Source: DATKZH01 sp964475955 (lineage in GTDB: Bacteria > Planctomycetota > Planctomycetia > Pirellulales > Thermoguttaceae). From it: a stretch of DNA of 64,000 nucleotides. The translations under genes and the position numbers were made by a program. Position 1 is the first letter of the stretch, and every line of letters begins with the position of its first letter. The stretch is from assembly GCA_964475955.1 (NCBI GenBank), contig CAYYZY010000012.1:1-64000 (forward strand). The letters are read 5' to 3'. Positions 17,918-26,095 of this stretch are shown in pieces. Under the pieces are notes generated by a model. It ran no database searches, was not told where the DNA came from, and saw only the letters and a list, made by a program, of their open reading frames with translations.

Positions 17918-18772
17918 ATGCGTTTCACGAAGATGCACGGGGCGGGCAACGACTACGTCTACGTCGACTGCTTCGCTGAGCCCGTCCCCGACGACCCGGC
18001 CGACCTGGCCCGGCGCGTCTCCGACCGTCACTTCGGAATCGGCGGCGACGGCCTGATCCTCATCCTCCCCTCGGAGGTCGCCGACGCCCGCATGTGGATG
18101 TTCAACGCCGACGGCTCCGAGGCCGAGATGTGCGGCAACGGGATCCGCTGCGTGGCCAAGTACCTTTACGATCACGGCATCTGTCGCAAGGAGTCGCTTC
18201 GCGTGGAGACGGGCGCCGGCGTGCTCGCGCTCGGCCTGGAGATCGACCGGGGCCGCGCGCGGCGCGTGCGCGTCGACATGGGCGTCCCCGTGCTCACCCC
18301 GGAGAACATTCCCACCACGCTCCCCGGCGACCCGGCGAGGCCGGACGGCGCGGTGGTCGAAGCCGCGCTAAAGGTCGACGGCGAACGGCTGCGCGTGACG
18401 TGCGTCTCCATGGGCAACCCGCACGCGGTGACCTTCGTCGACCGGATCACCGACGACCACGTGCTCCGCGTGGGGCCGAGGGTCGAAGTCGATCCGCACT
18501 TCCCCAAGCGGACGAACGCGGAGTTCGTCGAGGTGATTTCGTCCAGCGAGGTGCGCATGCGCGTGTGGGAGCGGGGAAGCGGCGAAACGCTCGCCTGCGG
18601 CACGGGCGCCACCGCCGTGGGCGTGGCCGGCGTGTTGACCGGGCGGACCGAGCGGAAGCTCGTCGTCCACCTGCTCGGCGGCGACCTGGAGATCGAGTGG
18701 TCCGACGACGACCACGCCTACATGACCGGCCCGGCCGTCGAAGTGTTCTCGGGAGAGTGGGACGGCGGGTGA
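17918..18772 (+). CDS. dapF: Diaminopimelate epimerase
   Basis: A 284-residue enzyme that converts LL- to meso-diaminopimelate for lysine and peptidoglycan synthesis. Both catalytic cysteines are present in their family contexts: EAEMCGNGIRC (Cys about 72) and GETLACGTGATA (Cys about 227). The N-terminus MRFTKMHGAGNDYVYVD is standard. The frame extends upstream, but the conserved N-terminus begins at the ATG at 17918. A meso-DAP pathway gene is of interest because peptidoglycan in planctomycetes was long disputed. A DUF374 acyltransferase gene follows on the same strand. Confidence 0.96.
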   Translation: MRFTKMHGAGNDYVYVDCFAEPVPDDPADLARRVSDRHFGIGGDGLILILPSEVADARMWMFNADGSEAEMCGNGIRCVAKYLYDHGICRKESLRVETGAGVLALGLEIDRGRARRVRVDMGVPVLTPENIPTTLPGDPARPDGAVVEAALKVDGERLRVTCVSMGNPHAVTFVDRITDDHVLRVGPRVEVDPHFPKRTNAEFVEVISSSEVRMRVWERGSGETLACGTGATAVGVAGVLTGRTERKLVVHLLGGDLEIEWSDDDHAYMTGPAVEVFSGEWDGG

Positions 18773-18775
18773 GTG

Positions 18776-18830
18776 GGGAATGATGAATTATGAATGATGA
18801 GTGGGGAGTGGGGAGTGGATGAGTCGGCAG
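18776..18830. repeat. Low-complexity GAGTGGGG/ATGAATGATGA tract (family G)
   Basis: A simple-sequence stretch after dapF built from GATGA/GAATGATGA and GAGTGGGGAGTGG words. Reverse-complement versions (ACTCCCCACTCC, CACTCGCCACTCGCC) occur near 26.05 and 61.3 kb and a CTTCATCCTTCATCC tract lies at 24.34 kb. All are at gene ends. Confidence 0.55.
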
Positions 18831-18920
18831 TAGATGACCTGGTTCCCAAGCTGGAGCTTGATGGCGAGGGGGAAGCTGGAGCTTGGCGGCGAGGGGGAGG
18901 GGGAACGAGGGGAGAGGCGA

Positions 18921-19715
18921 ATGAGGATCAAGAGCCCCTTTCTGATGGGGATCGGCGGGCTGCTCACCACGACGGTCGTCCGGCACTGGATGGGCACGCT
19001 CGACTACAAGGTCGCCTACTACGACCCGGCCATCGACCCCGCACTGCCCCTTTGCCGCGGCCAGAAGCTCTACCTCTTCTGGCACGAGTACATCCTCTTC
19101 CCCTTCTACCTGCGGGGGCACTGCAACCTGGCCATGCTGTTGAGCCAACACCGCGACGCCGAGCTGCTCACCCGACCGGCGCGCCACATGGGCTTCGACG
19201 TCGTGCGCGGCTCCACGCGGCGGGGCGGCGCGGCCGCGATTCGCGAGCTTCTGCGCCGCAGCCGGACCATGCACTTGACGATCACGCCCGACGGCCCGCG
19301 CGGCCCCCGGCGCCGCATGGCCCCGGGGCCCGTGTACCTGGCCTCGAAACTCGGCATGCCCTTGGTGCTTATGGGCTTCGGATACGATCGCCCCTGGCGT
19401 CTGGGTACCTGGGACCGGTTCGCCATCCCGCGGCCTTGCACCCGCGCCCGATCCGTCGTCAGCCGCGAGATCCGCGTCCCCGGCGGCCTCGACCGCGAAG
19501 GGCTGGAGTACTTTCGCGCGAAGCTGGAGCGCGTGTTGACGCGGCTGACGCTCGAATCGGAGGCCTGGGCCGAATCGACCTGCCGCAAGCCGGGCCAGAG
19601 CCGGCTCTACGACCGCCGCGCCCGCCCTTCCGACCGCCGCGCCCGGCCCGCATCCGTCAGGACGTGCCGGGAATCGTCCGGCCAGCCGGCCCCGGCCGCG
19701 CGAAAGGCCTCGTAA
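18921..19715 (+). CDS. DUF374 lysophospholipid acyltransferase-like protein
   Basis: A 264-residue protein of the LpxL/DUF374 group. It starts with a hydrophobic anchor (FLMGIGGLLTTTVVRHW) and has the family blocks LYLFWHEYILFPFY, where His-Glu forms the acyltransferase catalytic pair, RGGAAAIRELLRRSR and LTITPDGPRGPRRRMAPG. These enzymes add acyl chains to lipid A-like or other envelope lipids on the cytosolic face of the inner membrane. The ATG at 18921 has GGAGAGGCGA directly upstream. The C-terminal 50 residues are Arg/Pro-rich (YDRRARPSDRRARPASVR) and look like a disordered tail. It is convergent with ribBA. Confidence 0.85.
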   Translation: MRIKSPFLMGIGGLLTTTVVRHWMGTLDYKVAYYDPAIDPALPLCRGQKLYLFWHEYILFPFYLRGHCNLAMLLSQHRDAELLTRPARHMGFDVVRGSTRRGGAAAIRELLRRSRTMHLTITPDGPRGPRRRMAPGPVYLASKLGMPLVLMGFGYDRPWRLGTWDRFAIPRPCTRARSVVSREIRVPGGLDREGLEYFRAKLERVLTRLTLESEAWAESTCRKPGQSRLYDRRARPSDRRARPASVRTCRESSGQPAPAARKAS

Positions 19716-19763
19716 GGAGCCACTCCGGCGGTAGGCAGCGTCGCATCCATGTGCGCGGCAATA

Positions 19764-19813
19764 GTCGCTTTTCGCTCCGCGAAAAGACGTTTGTTCGCGG
19801 AGCGAACAACGAC
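19764..19813. repeat. Palindromic repeat, family E copy 2
   Basis: A nearly perfect 20-bp inverted repeat: GTCGCTTTTCGCTCCGCGAA at the left, and at the right TTCGCGGAGCGAACAACGAC, whose reverse complement differs at two positions. It lies between the convergent DUF374 and ribBA genes. Confidence 0.75.
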
Positions 19814-19858
19814 AGACACTGCCCGGCCCTGCCTCCCTATCCCAATCCGTGGCGCCGC

Positions 19859-21082
19859 TCAGAGGAAGTCGGGCGGCAGCTTGTGGCCCATCTTGTCGCG
19901 CTTGGCGGCCAGGTAACGGGCGTTCTGCTCGTGGATCGGGCCGAGGATGGGAACCTGGTCGACCACTTCCAGGTCGAACCCGCCGTAGATGAACGCGTCG
20001 GTCTTCTTCGGGTTGTTGGTCAGCAGTCGGACCTTGACCAGCCCCAGGTCCTTGAGGATCTGGATCCCCACGCCGTAGTCGCGGCTGTCGGCCTGGTGTC
20101 CCAGGGCGAGATTCGCCTCGACGGTGTCCATGCCCCGGTCCTGGAGGCCGTACGCCTTGATCTTCTCCACCAGCCCGATGCCGCGCCCTTCCTGGGGCAG
20201 ATACACAATCACGCCGGTTCCCTCGCGCCCGATCACGTCCATCGCCAGGCGGAGCTGATCGCCGCAGTCGCAACGGAGCGACGCCAACAGGTCGCCGGTG
20301 AAACAGGAGGAGTGGAGTCGGGCCAGCGGGGCGGCGGCCTGGTCGGGGCGGCCCAGCACCAAGGCCACGGGCTCCTGCCGCTCGTACTTCACCCCGTAGG
20401 CGATCACGCGCCAATGACCGTACTGGTTGGGAAGGTCGGCCTCGGCCTGCCGGTAGACGAGCTTCTCCCGGCGGCGGCGATGCCGGATGAGGTCCTCAAT
20501 CGTGATGATCTCCAGACGGAACCGTTGGGCCAGCTCGTACAACTCCCGGCGGCTGGCCCGATCGCCCGACTCGTTGAGGATTTCGCAAAGGAGCCCGGCG
20601 GGCGTGCGCCCGGCCATTCGGGCCAGGTCGACAGCCGCTTCCGTATGGCCCGCCCGGCGCAGCACCCCGCCCTCTTTCGCCTCGAGAGGGTAGATGTGCC
20701 CGGGGCGTACGAAATCCGAGGGCTTGCTCGCCGGGTCGACGATCGTGCGGACCGTCAGCGCCCGCTCCTGCGCCGTGATGCCCGTGCGGCAGTCGCGATG
20801 ATCGATGGGCACGGTGAAACTGGTCCCCAGCGGGGCGGTGTTGGCATCCACCATCGGGGGGAGATCGAGTCGCTGACAGACCTCGGGGAGGACCGGCACG
20901 CAGGGCAGGCCCCGGCCGTGCGTGATGAGGAAATTGACGATCTCGGGGGTCACCTTCTCAGCCGCGCAGATGAAGTCGCCCTCATTTTCGCGATTCTCGT
21001 CGTCCATCACGACCACGATCTCGCCACGGCCAATCGCCTCGACGGCCGCCTCGATCGACGACAGATTCAACTCTTCGGCCAT
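19859..21082 (-). CDS. ribBA: Bifunctional DHBP synthase / GTP cyclohydrolase II
   Basis: A 407-residue riboflavin enzyme. Residues 1 to about 205 are 3,4-dihydroxy-2-butanone-4-phosphate synthase, with DDENRENEGDFICAAE and the RTGITAQER and HTEAAVDLARMAG blocks. Residues about 210-407 are GTP cyclohydrolase II, with the zinc site CFTGDLLASLRCDCGDQL, then PQEGRGIGLVEKIKAYGLQD and LLTNNPKKTDA. Both halves look intact. The ATG at 21082 has GGAGG eight bases upstream; the frame continues upstream without similarity. No FMN riboswitch was recognised in the leader. Confidence 0.96.
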   Translation of the reverse strand: MAEELNLSSIEAAVEAIGRGEIVVVMDDENRENEGDFICAAEKVTPEIVNFLITHGRGLPCVPVLPEVCQRLDLPPMVDANTAPLGTSFTVPIDHRDCRTGITAQERALTVRTIVDPASKPSDFVRPGHIYPLEAKEGGVLRRAGHTEAAVDLARMAGRTPAGLLCEILNESGDRASRRELYELAQRFRLEIITIEDLIRHRRRREKLVYRQAEADLPNQYGHWRVIAYGVKYERQEPVALVLGRPDQAAAPLARLHSSCFTGDLLASLRCDCGDQLRLAMDVIGREGTGVIVYLPQEGRGIGLVEKIKAYGLQDRGMDTVEANLALGHQADSRDYGVGIQILKDLGLVKVRLLTNNPKKTDAFIYGGFDLEVVDQVPILGPIHEQNARYLAAKRDKMGHKLPPDFL

Positions 21083-21600
21083 GACACACCCTCCAAACCG
21101 ACGGACCTGCCCCCCAAAAAGCTGTGGCGAGACAGGCTTGCGCCGCCTTGTTGCCGCGCTCGCCAAAGCGCCGTCAACAGAAACCGCCCCTTGGCCAGAA
21201 CGCCCGAGTAAACATCCCATTGTAAGCCGATTGGAGCCCGATTTCCACGGGGTCCACATTCGCGCGCGGCCCTCGATTTCCTGGGCGACCGGCTTCGACG
21301 CGCTGCGCACCACTCCGAAACAGGGGTGGAGGCCGTCCGCTGGGAAGCAACGGAGCCCTTAACTCGGACGGCCCATCCGCAGTGGCCGTCGTTGGGCTTA
21401 CAGGAGACCCGGGTGTTTTAGGAAGCCCCGGGGCACTCTTTCAATTCTGGCGATTTTCTCGATTCCGCGGGATGTCCGGCCGATAAGCAACTGCTGAGTA
21501 ACCCGTCGAATTGCCCATCCGAAACGAGCTGCGGAGCCCGCCGAGCGGGGGTCGGCTGCGCCCCTGGTGGACCCTGCGACTAGCCAGAGAGGTTATCGGG
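21083..21600. other. Divergent region between ribBA and the Cys-rich lipoprotein gene
   Basis: About 520 bases with no gene I can support. It must carry the promoters for both flanking genes. I looked for an FMN riboswitch on the minus strand upstream of ribBA and did not recognise its conserved helices. Confidence 0.5.
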
Positions 21601-22464
21601 ATGAACAGACACGCGCTATGGATCTTGCTGGTCCCCCTCGTGCTGGTCGCCAGCAGTGGTTGCTGCGAGGTGGGGTCCTTTCTCTCTTGTCCCTTGGGGC
21701 CGATTGCGGTCTGCGACCCGACGCACTGCGCCGTACCCTGCGGCGACGCGTGCTCGGTCGATTGCGGCGGATGCGTCGACGGCGGGTGCGTCGACGGCGG
21801 GTGCGTCGACGCCTGCGCCGAGCCCTGTTGCGATGCCTGCGGCGACATTTGCGGCGACGTCTGCGGCGGTTCGTGCTGCGACGCATGCACCTCGTGCTGC
21901 GATCCGTGCGGCTCGGGCTGGTTTCTTTGGAAGCCGTTCTTCTGGCTGTTGGGCGACTGCGGTTGGAGTGGATGTTGTAACGGCGGATGCGGCGAGTTCT
22001 ACTGGAGCGACTTCCATAGCGAGCCGCCCGACTGCTGCGATCCGTGCGACCGCTACGGCAACTGGACCGGCGGGTGCGGCGCCGAGTGCGGAGGCGCTTG
22101 CAGCGGCGCGTATTGCGCGGCGAAGCCGGCGCAGAACGGGTACGTCGCCAACGGGCCCGCCATGAATCGAGGCGTCGTCGCCAAGCCGGCGTCTCGGCGG
22201 GTCGCCGGCCAACCCACTGCCCGACAACCGGTTGCCCGCCGCGCCGCCGGAAACCGCAACCGCGCCGTCCCGGCCTGGGCGTTGCGCGGTCTTGAAGGCC
22301 CGGTCATCACCGACCCGTCCTCGCCGTACGCGCCGAAGCTCGTCTCGGTGACCGACCGCACGGGCAGTCCGACCCTGGCCGACGCGGAATCGGCCAAGCC
22401 GAAAGTGGTGGCCGAGCCGGAAGTCGCGAAGCCGGCCGTCCGTCAGGCTTCGGCCCGGCGATAG
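21601..22464 (+). CDS. Cysteine-rich lipoprotein (34 Cys)
   Basis: A 287-residue protein. The signal ends in VASSGC, a good lipobox, so it should be lipid-anchored outside the cytoplasmic membrane. The first half of the mature protein holds 34 cysteines spaced as C, CC, CxxC and CxxxC units, with Asp/Gly repeats such as CGGCVDGGCVDGGCVDAC and CCDACGDICGDVCGGSCC. Two aromatic patches (GWFLWKPFFWLL, EFYWSDF) break the pattern. After about residue 175 it becomes Ala/Arg/Pro/Val-rich. Such spacing suggests disulfide cross-linking or metal binding; a structural role in a protein-rich cell wall is a guess. AGAGAGG lies upstream of the ATG and a strong terminator follows, so it is a single-gene unit. 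Confidence 0.8.
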   Translation: MNRHALWILLVPLVLVASSGCCEVGSFLSCPLGPIAVCDPTHCAVPCGDACSVDCGGCVDGGCVDGGCVDACAEPCCDACGDICGDVCGGSCCDACTSCCDPCGSGWFLWKPFFWLLGDCGWSGCCNGGCGEFYWSDFHSEPPDCCDPCDRYGNWTGGCGAECGGACSGAYCAAKPAQNGYVANGPAMNRGVVAKPASRRVAGQPTARQPVARRAAGNRNRAVPAWALRGLEGPVITDPSSPYAPKLVSVTDRTGSPTLADAESAKPKVVAEPEVAKPAVRQASARR

Positions 22465-22504
22465 CCTGGCACGGAAATCACTGCATCGCTACTGCGTTCC
22501 CTGA

Positions 22505-22538
22505 GAGCCCGCGGCTTAGCGCCTGCGGGCTCTTTTTT
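22505..22538 (+). terminator. Intrinsic terminator of the Cys-rich lipoprotein gene
   Basis: GAGCCCGC and GCGGGCTC form a perfect 8-bp stem around a 12-base loop, followed directly by TTTTTT. It lies 40 bases after the stop codon. This is the clearest rho-independent terminator in the window. Confidence 0.92.
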
Positions 22539-22645
22539 GCTGCCCCTCGGTGCGTTGATGGCGCCGGTCGGCTTCGATAGACTGGCACCCGTTCGTTCGT
22601 ATGTCCTTCCTGCCCCCACGCTCCGCGACGAACCGAGTTCGGACG

Positions 22646-24337
22646 ATGGCCGTAAGCGGAATCCACGCCGTAGTTCAACTGCTCGCCGATGCCGGCGTGC
22701 GGTACCTCTTCGGCAACCCCGGCACCACCGAATTGCCGCTCAGCGACGCCCTGGTCGACCACCCGGCACTCCGGTACGTGCTGGCGCTTCAGGAGGTGCC
22801 CGCGGTGGCCATGGCCGACGGCTACGCGCAGGCATCCCGCTCGCCGGGCGTGGTGAACCTTCACATCAGTTGTGGGCTAGGGAACGGGATGGGCATGCTC
22901 TACAACGCCTATCGTTCCGGCACGCCGCTGGTGGTCACCGCGGGGCAGCAGGATCGGCGCATGATGTTCGAGGAGCCGATCCTCTGGGGCGACATGGTGG
23001 GCGTCGTGCGGCCGTGGACCAAGTGGGCCGCGGAGGTCGCCGAGTTGCACGACGTGCCGTCGGCCGTGCGCCGGGCGGTCCAGACCGCGATGACGCCGCC
23101 GACCGGGCCCGTCTTCCTCTCGCTCCCGCTCGACGTGCAGATGGAACGCGCCGAACTCGACCTCACGCCCCCCCAACCGCCCGACCCTCTCGTGCGCCCG
23201 CCGATCGAGGCCATCGGCCGGGCGGCCGACGTGCTGGCCGCGGCGCGCAACCCGGGCGTTTTGGTGGGGAGCCGGGTCTGCGAAGCGGGGGCGGTCGAGG
23301 CGCTGGTCGCGGTGGCCGAACGGCTCGGGGCGCCGGTGATTCACGAGGCGTACACGTCGCACGGCCGGTCGAGTTTCCCGTCCGACCACGCCTTGGCCGC
23401 CGGACTGCTCCCCTTCTGGTCGCCCGACGTGCGCCGGCGGCTCGCGGAGTTCGACGTGCTCCTGGTCGTCGGCATGAAAGTGATGCAGCAGTACATCCAC
23501 CACGAGCCGTCGCGCGCCGTGCCGGAGCACGTCCGCCTGGTCCATCTCGACGACGATCCGTGGGAGCTGGGCAAGAACTACCCAGTGGAGGTTGGGGTGG
23601 TCGGGCACCCCAAACCGTCTCTGGAGGAGCTTGCCTCGCGGTTGGATTCCGCGATGACCGCCGAGGCGGTTCAGGCCGCCAAACGCCGGGGGGCCGAGCA
23701 CGGCGAGGAGAACCGAAGGCAGCGGGAAGCACTGCGCCGCCAGGCGGAAGAGCAGCTCGACGCGCGCCCGGCCACGCCCCTCGGCCTGCTGGAGTCTTTG
23801 GCCCGGGTGCTGCCCGACGACGTGGCCGTGATCGAGGAGGCTCCCACCACCAGCGGCGCCTATTTCGAGCGCGCCGGGATGCTGAAGAACACCGACGGGT
23901 ACTTTGCCCAGCGTGGTTGGGCGCTCGGTTGGGGGCTGAACTGCGCGATCGGCGTGAAGGTGGCATGGCCCGATCGCCCCGTGCTGGCGCTGATCGGCGA
24001 CGGCTCGGCGACGTACGGCATTCAGGGTCTCTGGACGGCCGCCCATTACCGCTTGCCCGTCACGTTCGTCGTGACCAACAACACCGAGTACAAGATCCTC
24101 AAGAACTGCGCCCAGGTGTTGAAGCTGCCCCAAGCGTGCGCCGAACGGTTCCTGGGGCTCGACCTCGTTGATCCGGCGATCGACTACGTAACCCTCGCCC
24201 AGTCGCTGGGCGTTTCGGCACGGCGCCTCACCGACCCCGCCGACGTCGCCCAGGCCGTGCGTGAATCCTTCGCGGCCGACGCCCCGCAGTTGATCGAAGT
24301 CCCGGTGCGGGAGTGCAGAATGATGAATGAGCGGTGA
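22646..24337 (+). CDS. Benzoylformate decarboxylase-like ThDP enzyme
   Basis: A 563-residue three-domain thiamine-diphosphate enzyme. The N-terminal domain has FGNPGTTELPLSDAL and LQEVPAVAMADGYAQASR with the activating Glu, then NLHISCGLGNGMG, matching the NLHSAAGTGNAMG of benzoylformate decarboxylase with its active-site His. The C-terminal domain has the ThDP motif GDGSATYGIQGLWTAAHY ending in TNN. The serine of the BFD GNPGS site is Thr here, and the substrate His region (YIHHEP) differs, so the natural substrate may not be benzoylformate. Related acetolactate synthase or oxalyl-CoA decarboxylase functions are less likely. The start is the ATG at 22646, where the conserved domain begins; an ATG 45 bases earlier is possible. 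Confidence 0.82.
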   Translation: MAVSGIHAVVQLLADAGVRYLFGNPGTTELPLSDALVDHPALRYVLALQEVPAVAMADGYAQASRSPGVVNLHISCGLGNGMGMLYNAYRSGTPLVVTAGQQDRRMMFEEPILWGDMVGVVRPWTKWAAEVAELHDVPSAVRRAVQTAMTPPTGPVFLSLPLDVQMERAELDLTPPQPPDPLVRPPIEAIGRAADVLAAARNPGVLVGSRVCEAGAVEALVAVAERLGAPVIHEAYTSHGRSSFPSDHALAAGLLPFWSPDVRRRLAEFDVLLVVGMKVMQQYIHHEPSRAVPEHVRLVHLDDDPWELGKNYPVEVGVVGHPKPSLEELASRLDSAMTAEAVQAAKRRGAEHGEENRRQREALRRQAEEQLDARPATPLGLLESLARVLPDDVAVIEEAPTTSGAYFERAGMLKNTDGYFAQRGWALGWGLNCAIGVKVAWPDRPVLALIGDGSATYGIQGLWTAAHYRLPVTFVVTNNTEYKILKNCAQVLKLPQACAERFLGLDLVDPAIDYVTLAQSLGVSARRLTDPADVAQAVRESFAADAPQLIEVPVRECRMMNER

Positions 24338-24365
24338 CGGCCCCTTCATCCTTCATCCTTCCCCC

Positions 24366-25844
24366 CTACCACCACTTCATCACGGCGACGACGTTGGAGA
24401 AGTCGTCGGACCACAGGGGGGCGCCGGGATGGGCGGGTAGCGCGGGCCAACGGGGATCGTCAGTCAATGCGCCCAGGTCGTCGGACTTCCGTGCCATGAC
24501 GATCCACACCGACCCCAGCTTCCCCTCCGCCCGGTCGGCGGCCAGGATGCGGTCGTCGCGGCGGATGCGGCAGGCAAGGCCCGCGTCGGCGGCGAGGTTT
24601 CCCAGCACGGGCGGGAGATCGAGGTAGCGGTTGGAGACGTGCATGGCGAGAACCCCCGCGTCGGCCAGCTTCTCGAGATACAACCGCAACGCCTCGCGCG
24701 TGACCAGGTGGACCGGGATCGCGTCGGAGCTGAAAGCGTCGAGCACCAGCAGGTCGTAGCGGTCGGGCGGCGCTTGGGCCAGCGTGAGCCGGGCGTCGCC
24801 GAGCACCACCCGCACCTCGGCCGGCTGGTCGCGGAGGAACGTGAAGTAGCGGTCGTCGCGGGCGATTCGCTCCACGGCCGGGTCGATCTCGTAGAACGTG
24901 ATGCGTTGGCCCGGCCGGCCGTAAGCGGCGATGGACCCGGTCCCCAGGCCAATGACGCCGATCTGCTCGGCCCCGCCGCCGTCGGCGAGCAGGCGGAACA
25001 CGTCGCCGACCGGCCCGGTCCGGTGGTAGTAGCACAGCGGCTGGCTCCGGCGCGCGGGGTCGCGGCGCTGCATGCCGTGCTTGGTGGAGCCGTGGATGAG
25101 CACGTTCGCGTCGAACCGCCGATCGTACGACACCCGGCAGACGCCGTAGAAACTCCGCTCGATCGTGAGCGTGCCGCGTCCTTTCCCGGAGCAGAGCAGG
25201 CTGACCAGCAGCACGGCCGCCACCGTCAGGCCGAACCGCGCCGGCCGTCCCTGGAATCCAAAGGCCGCCAAACCGATCGGCGCCAGGATCGCCGCCGCGC
25301 CGCCGACGCCGAGCACCACGCCCCCCGCTCGCAGCCCCAGCACGAGGGCGGCGAATACGGCGGCCAGTCCGGCCGGAAGCGCGAGGTCGAGCCAACGCGC
25401 CCGCACGGGGCGTGCGGCCGAAGCCGTTGCCGGGCGAAGCGTGCACGCGAGCACCAGCACCAGCGGATACTCGATGACCGTCGGGAACAAACTGGGGGCG
25501 ACCAGGGCGTTGAGAAGTCCGCCGAGCACCCCGCCGACCGACATCCAGATGTAGAACTCGGTCAGGCGGGTTGCCTTGGGGCGCGTCGCGGCCAGCTCCC
25601 CGTGGCAGACCATGGCCGTGACGAAGAACGCGGCCAGGTGCAGAAGGAGCAACACCCAAACGTTCCGCCCCGCGTCGAGAAAAAACAGCGCGGCCAGCAG
25701 CATGGCCTGGTAGAACACCATGCAGGTGTTCCAGACCGACGGCGTGCCACCCAACCGCGGCAGCACCATTTTGGCAAACATCGGTTGCACGGCGAACAGC
25801 AGCGTGGCGCTCACCAAAAGCGTGATCGCAAAGAGCGGCTGCAT
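24366..25844 (-). CDS. Membrane-fused spermidine synthase-like protein
   Basis: A 492-residue protein. Residues 1 to about 230 are six or seven hydrophobic helices (MQPLFAITLLVSATLLFAVQ, then RLGGTPSVWNTCMVFYQAML), and the rest is a spermidine-synthase-like methyltransferase fold with VIGLGTGSIAAYGRPGQ near residue 300, FYEIDPAVERIARD, VVLGDARLTL and LLVLDAFSSDAIPVHLVT. This is the known fused MFS/spermidine-synthase type. The acidic residues that bind decarboxylated SAM and putrescine cannot be judged by eye, so polyamine synthesis is only a family label. It is convergent with the ThDP enzyme gene, 28 bases apart. Confidence 0.82.
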   Translation of the reverse strand: MQPLFAITLLVSATLLFAVQPMFAKMVLPRLGGTPSVWNTCMVFYQAMLLAALFFLDAGRNVWVLLLLHLAAFFVTAMVCHGELAATRPKATRLTEFYIWMSVGGVLGGLLNALVAPSLFPTVIEYPLVLVLACTLRPATASAARPVRARWLDLALPAGLAAVFAALVLGLRAGGVVLGVGGAAAILAPIGLAAFGFQGRPARFGLTVAAVLLVSLLCSGKGRGTLTIERSFYGVCRVSYDRRFDANVLIHGSTKHGMQRRDPARRSQPLCYYHRTGPVGDVFRLLADGGGAEQIGVIGLGTGSIAAYGRPGQRITFYEIDPAVERIARDDRYFTFLRDQPAEVRVVLGDARLTLAQAPPDRYDLLVLDAFSSDAIPVHLVTREALRLYLEKLADAGVLAMHVSNRYLDLPPVLGNLAADAGLACRIRRDDRILAADRAEGKLGSVWIVMARKSDDLGALTDDPRWPALPAHPGAPLWSDDFSNVVAVMKWW

Positions 25845-26035
25845 GGCGACCTTCCGTACCCATCGGGAGGGGAATCCGGGCTATCTGAAGGGTAGCTCAA
25901 GGAAGGGGGGCCGAGCGTGGCGCCGGAAGGAGGGAAGGTCGGTCGGGGGCGCACGAAGAAGGCGAGCCAGCGGTTGCGGGAAGCGAGACAAGGACCCGCG
26001 AAGGCACCCGGGCTACGACATGAGCGGCCCTTCCA

Positions 26036-26095
26036 CTCGCCACTGCCCGGACGTTACTCCCCACTCCTGCCTCCCGACTCCCCACTCCTCGCTCA
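26036..26095. repeat. Low-complexity CACTCC tract (family G)
   Basis: CCACTCGCCACTGCCC, ACTCCCCACTCC and GACTCCCCACTCC words in a row, the reverse complement of the GAGTGGGG words after dapF. It ends at the stop codon of the PIN-TRAM gene. Confidence 0.5.

Noticed and set aside
21083..21350. FMN riboswitch upstream of ribBA
   Set aside because: I looked for the conserved helices of the RFN element on the minus strand and did not recognise them.
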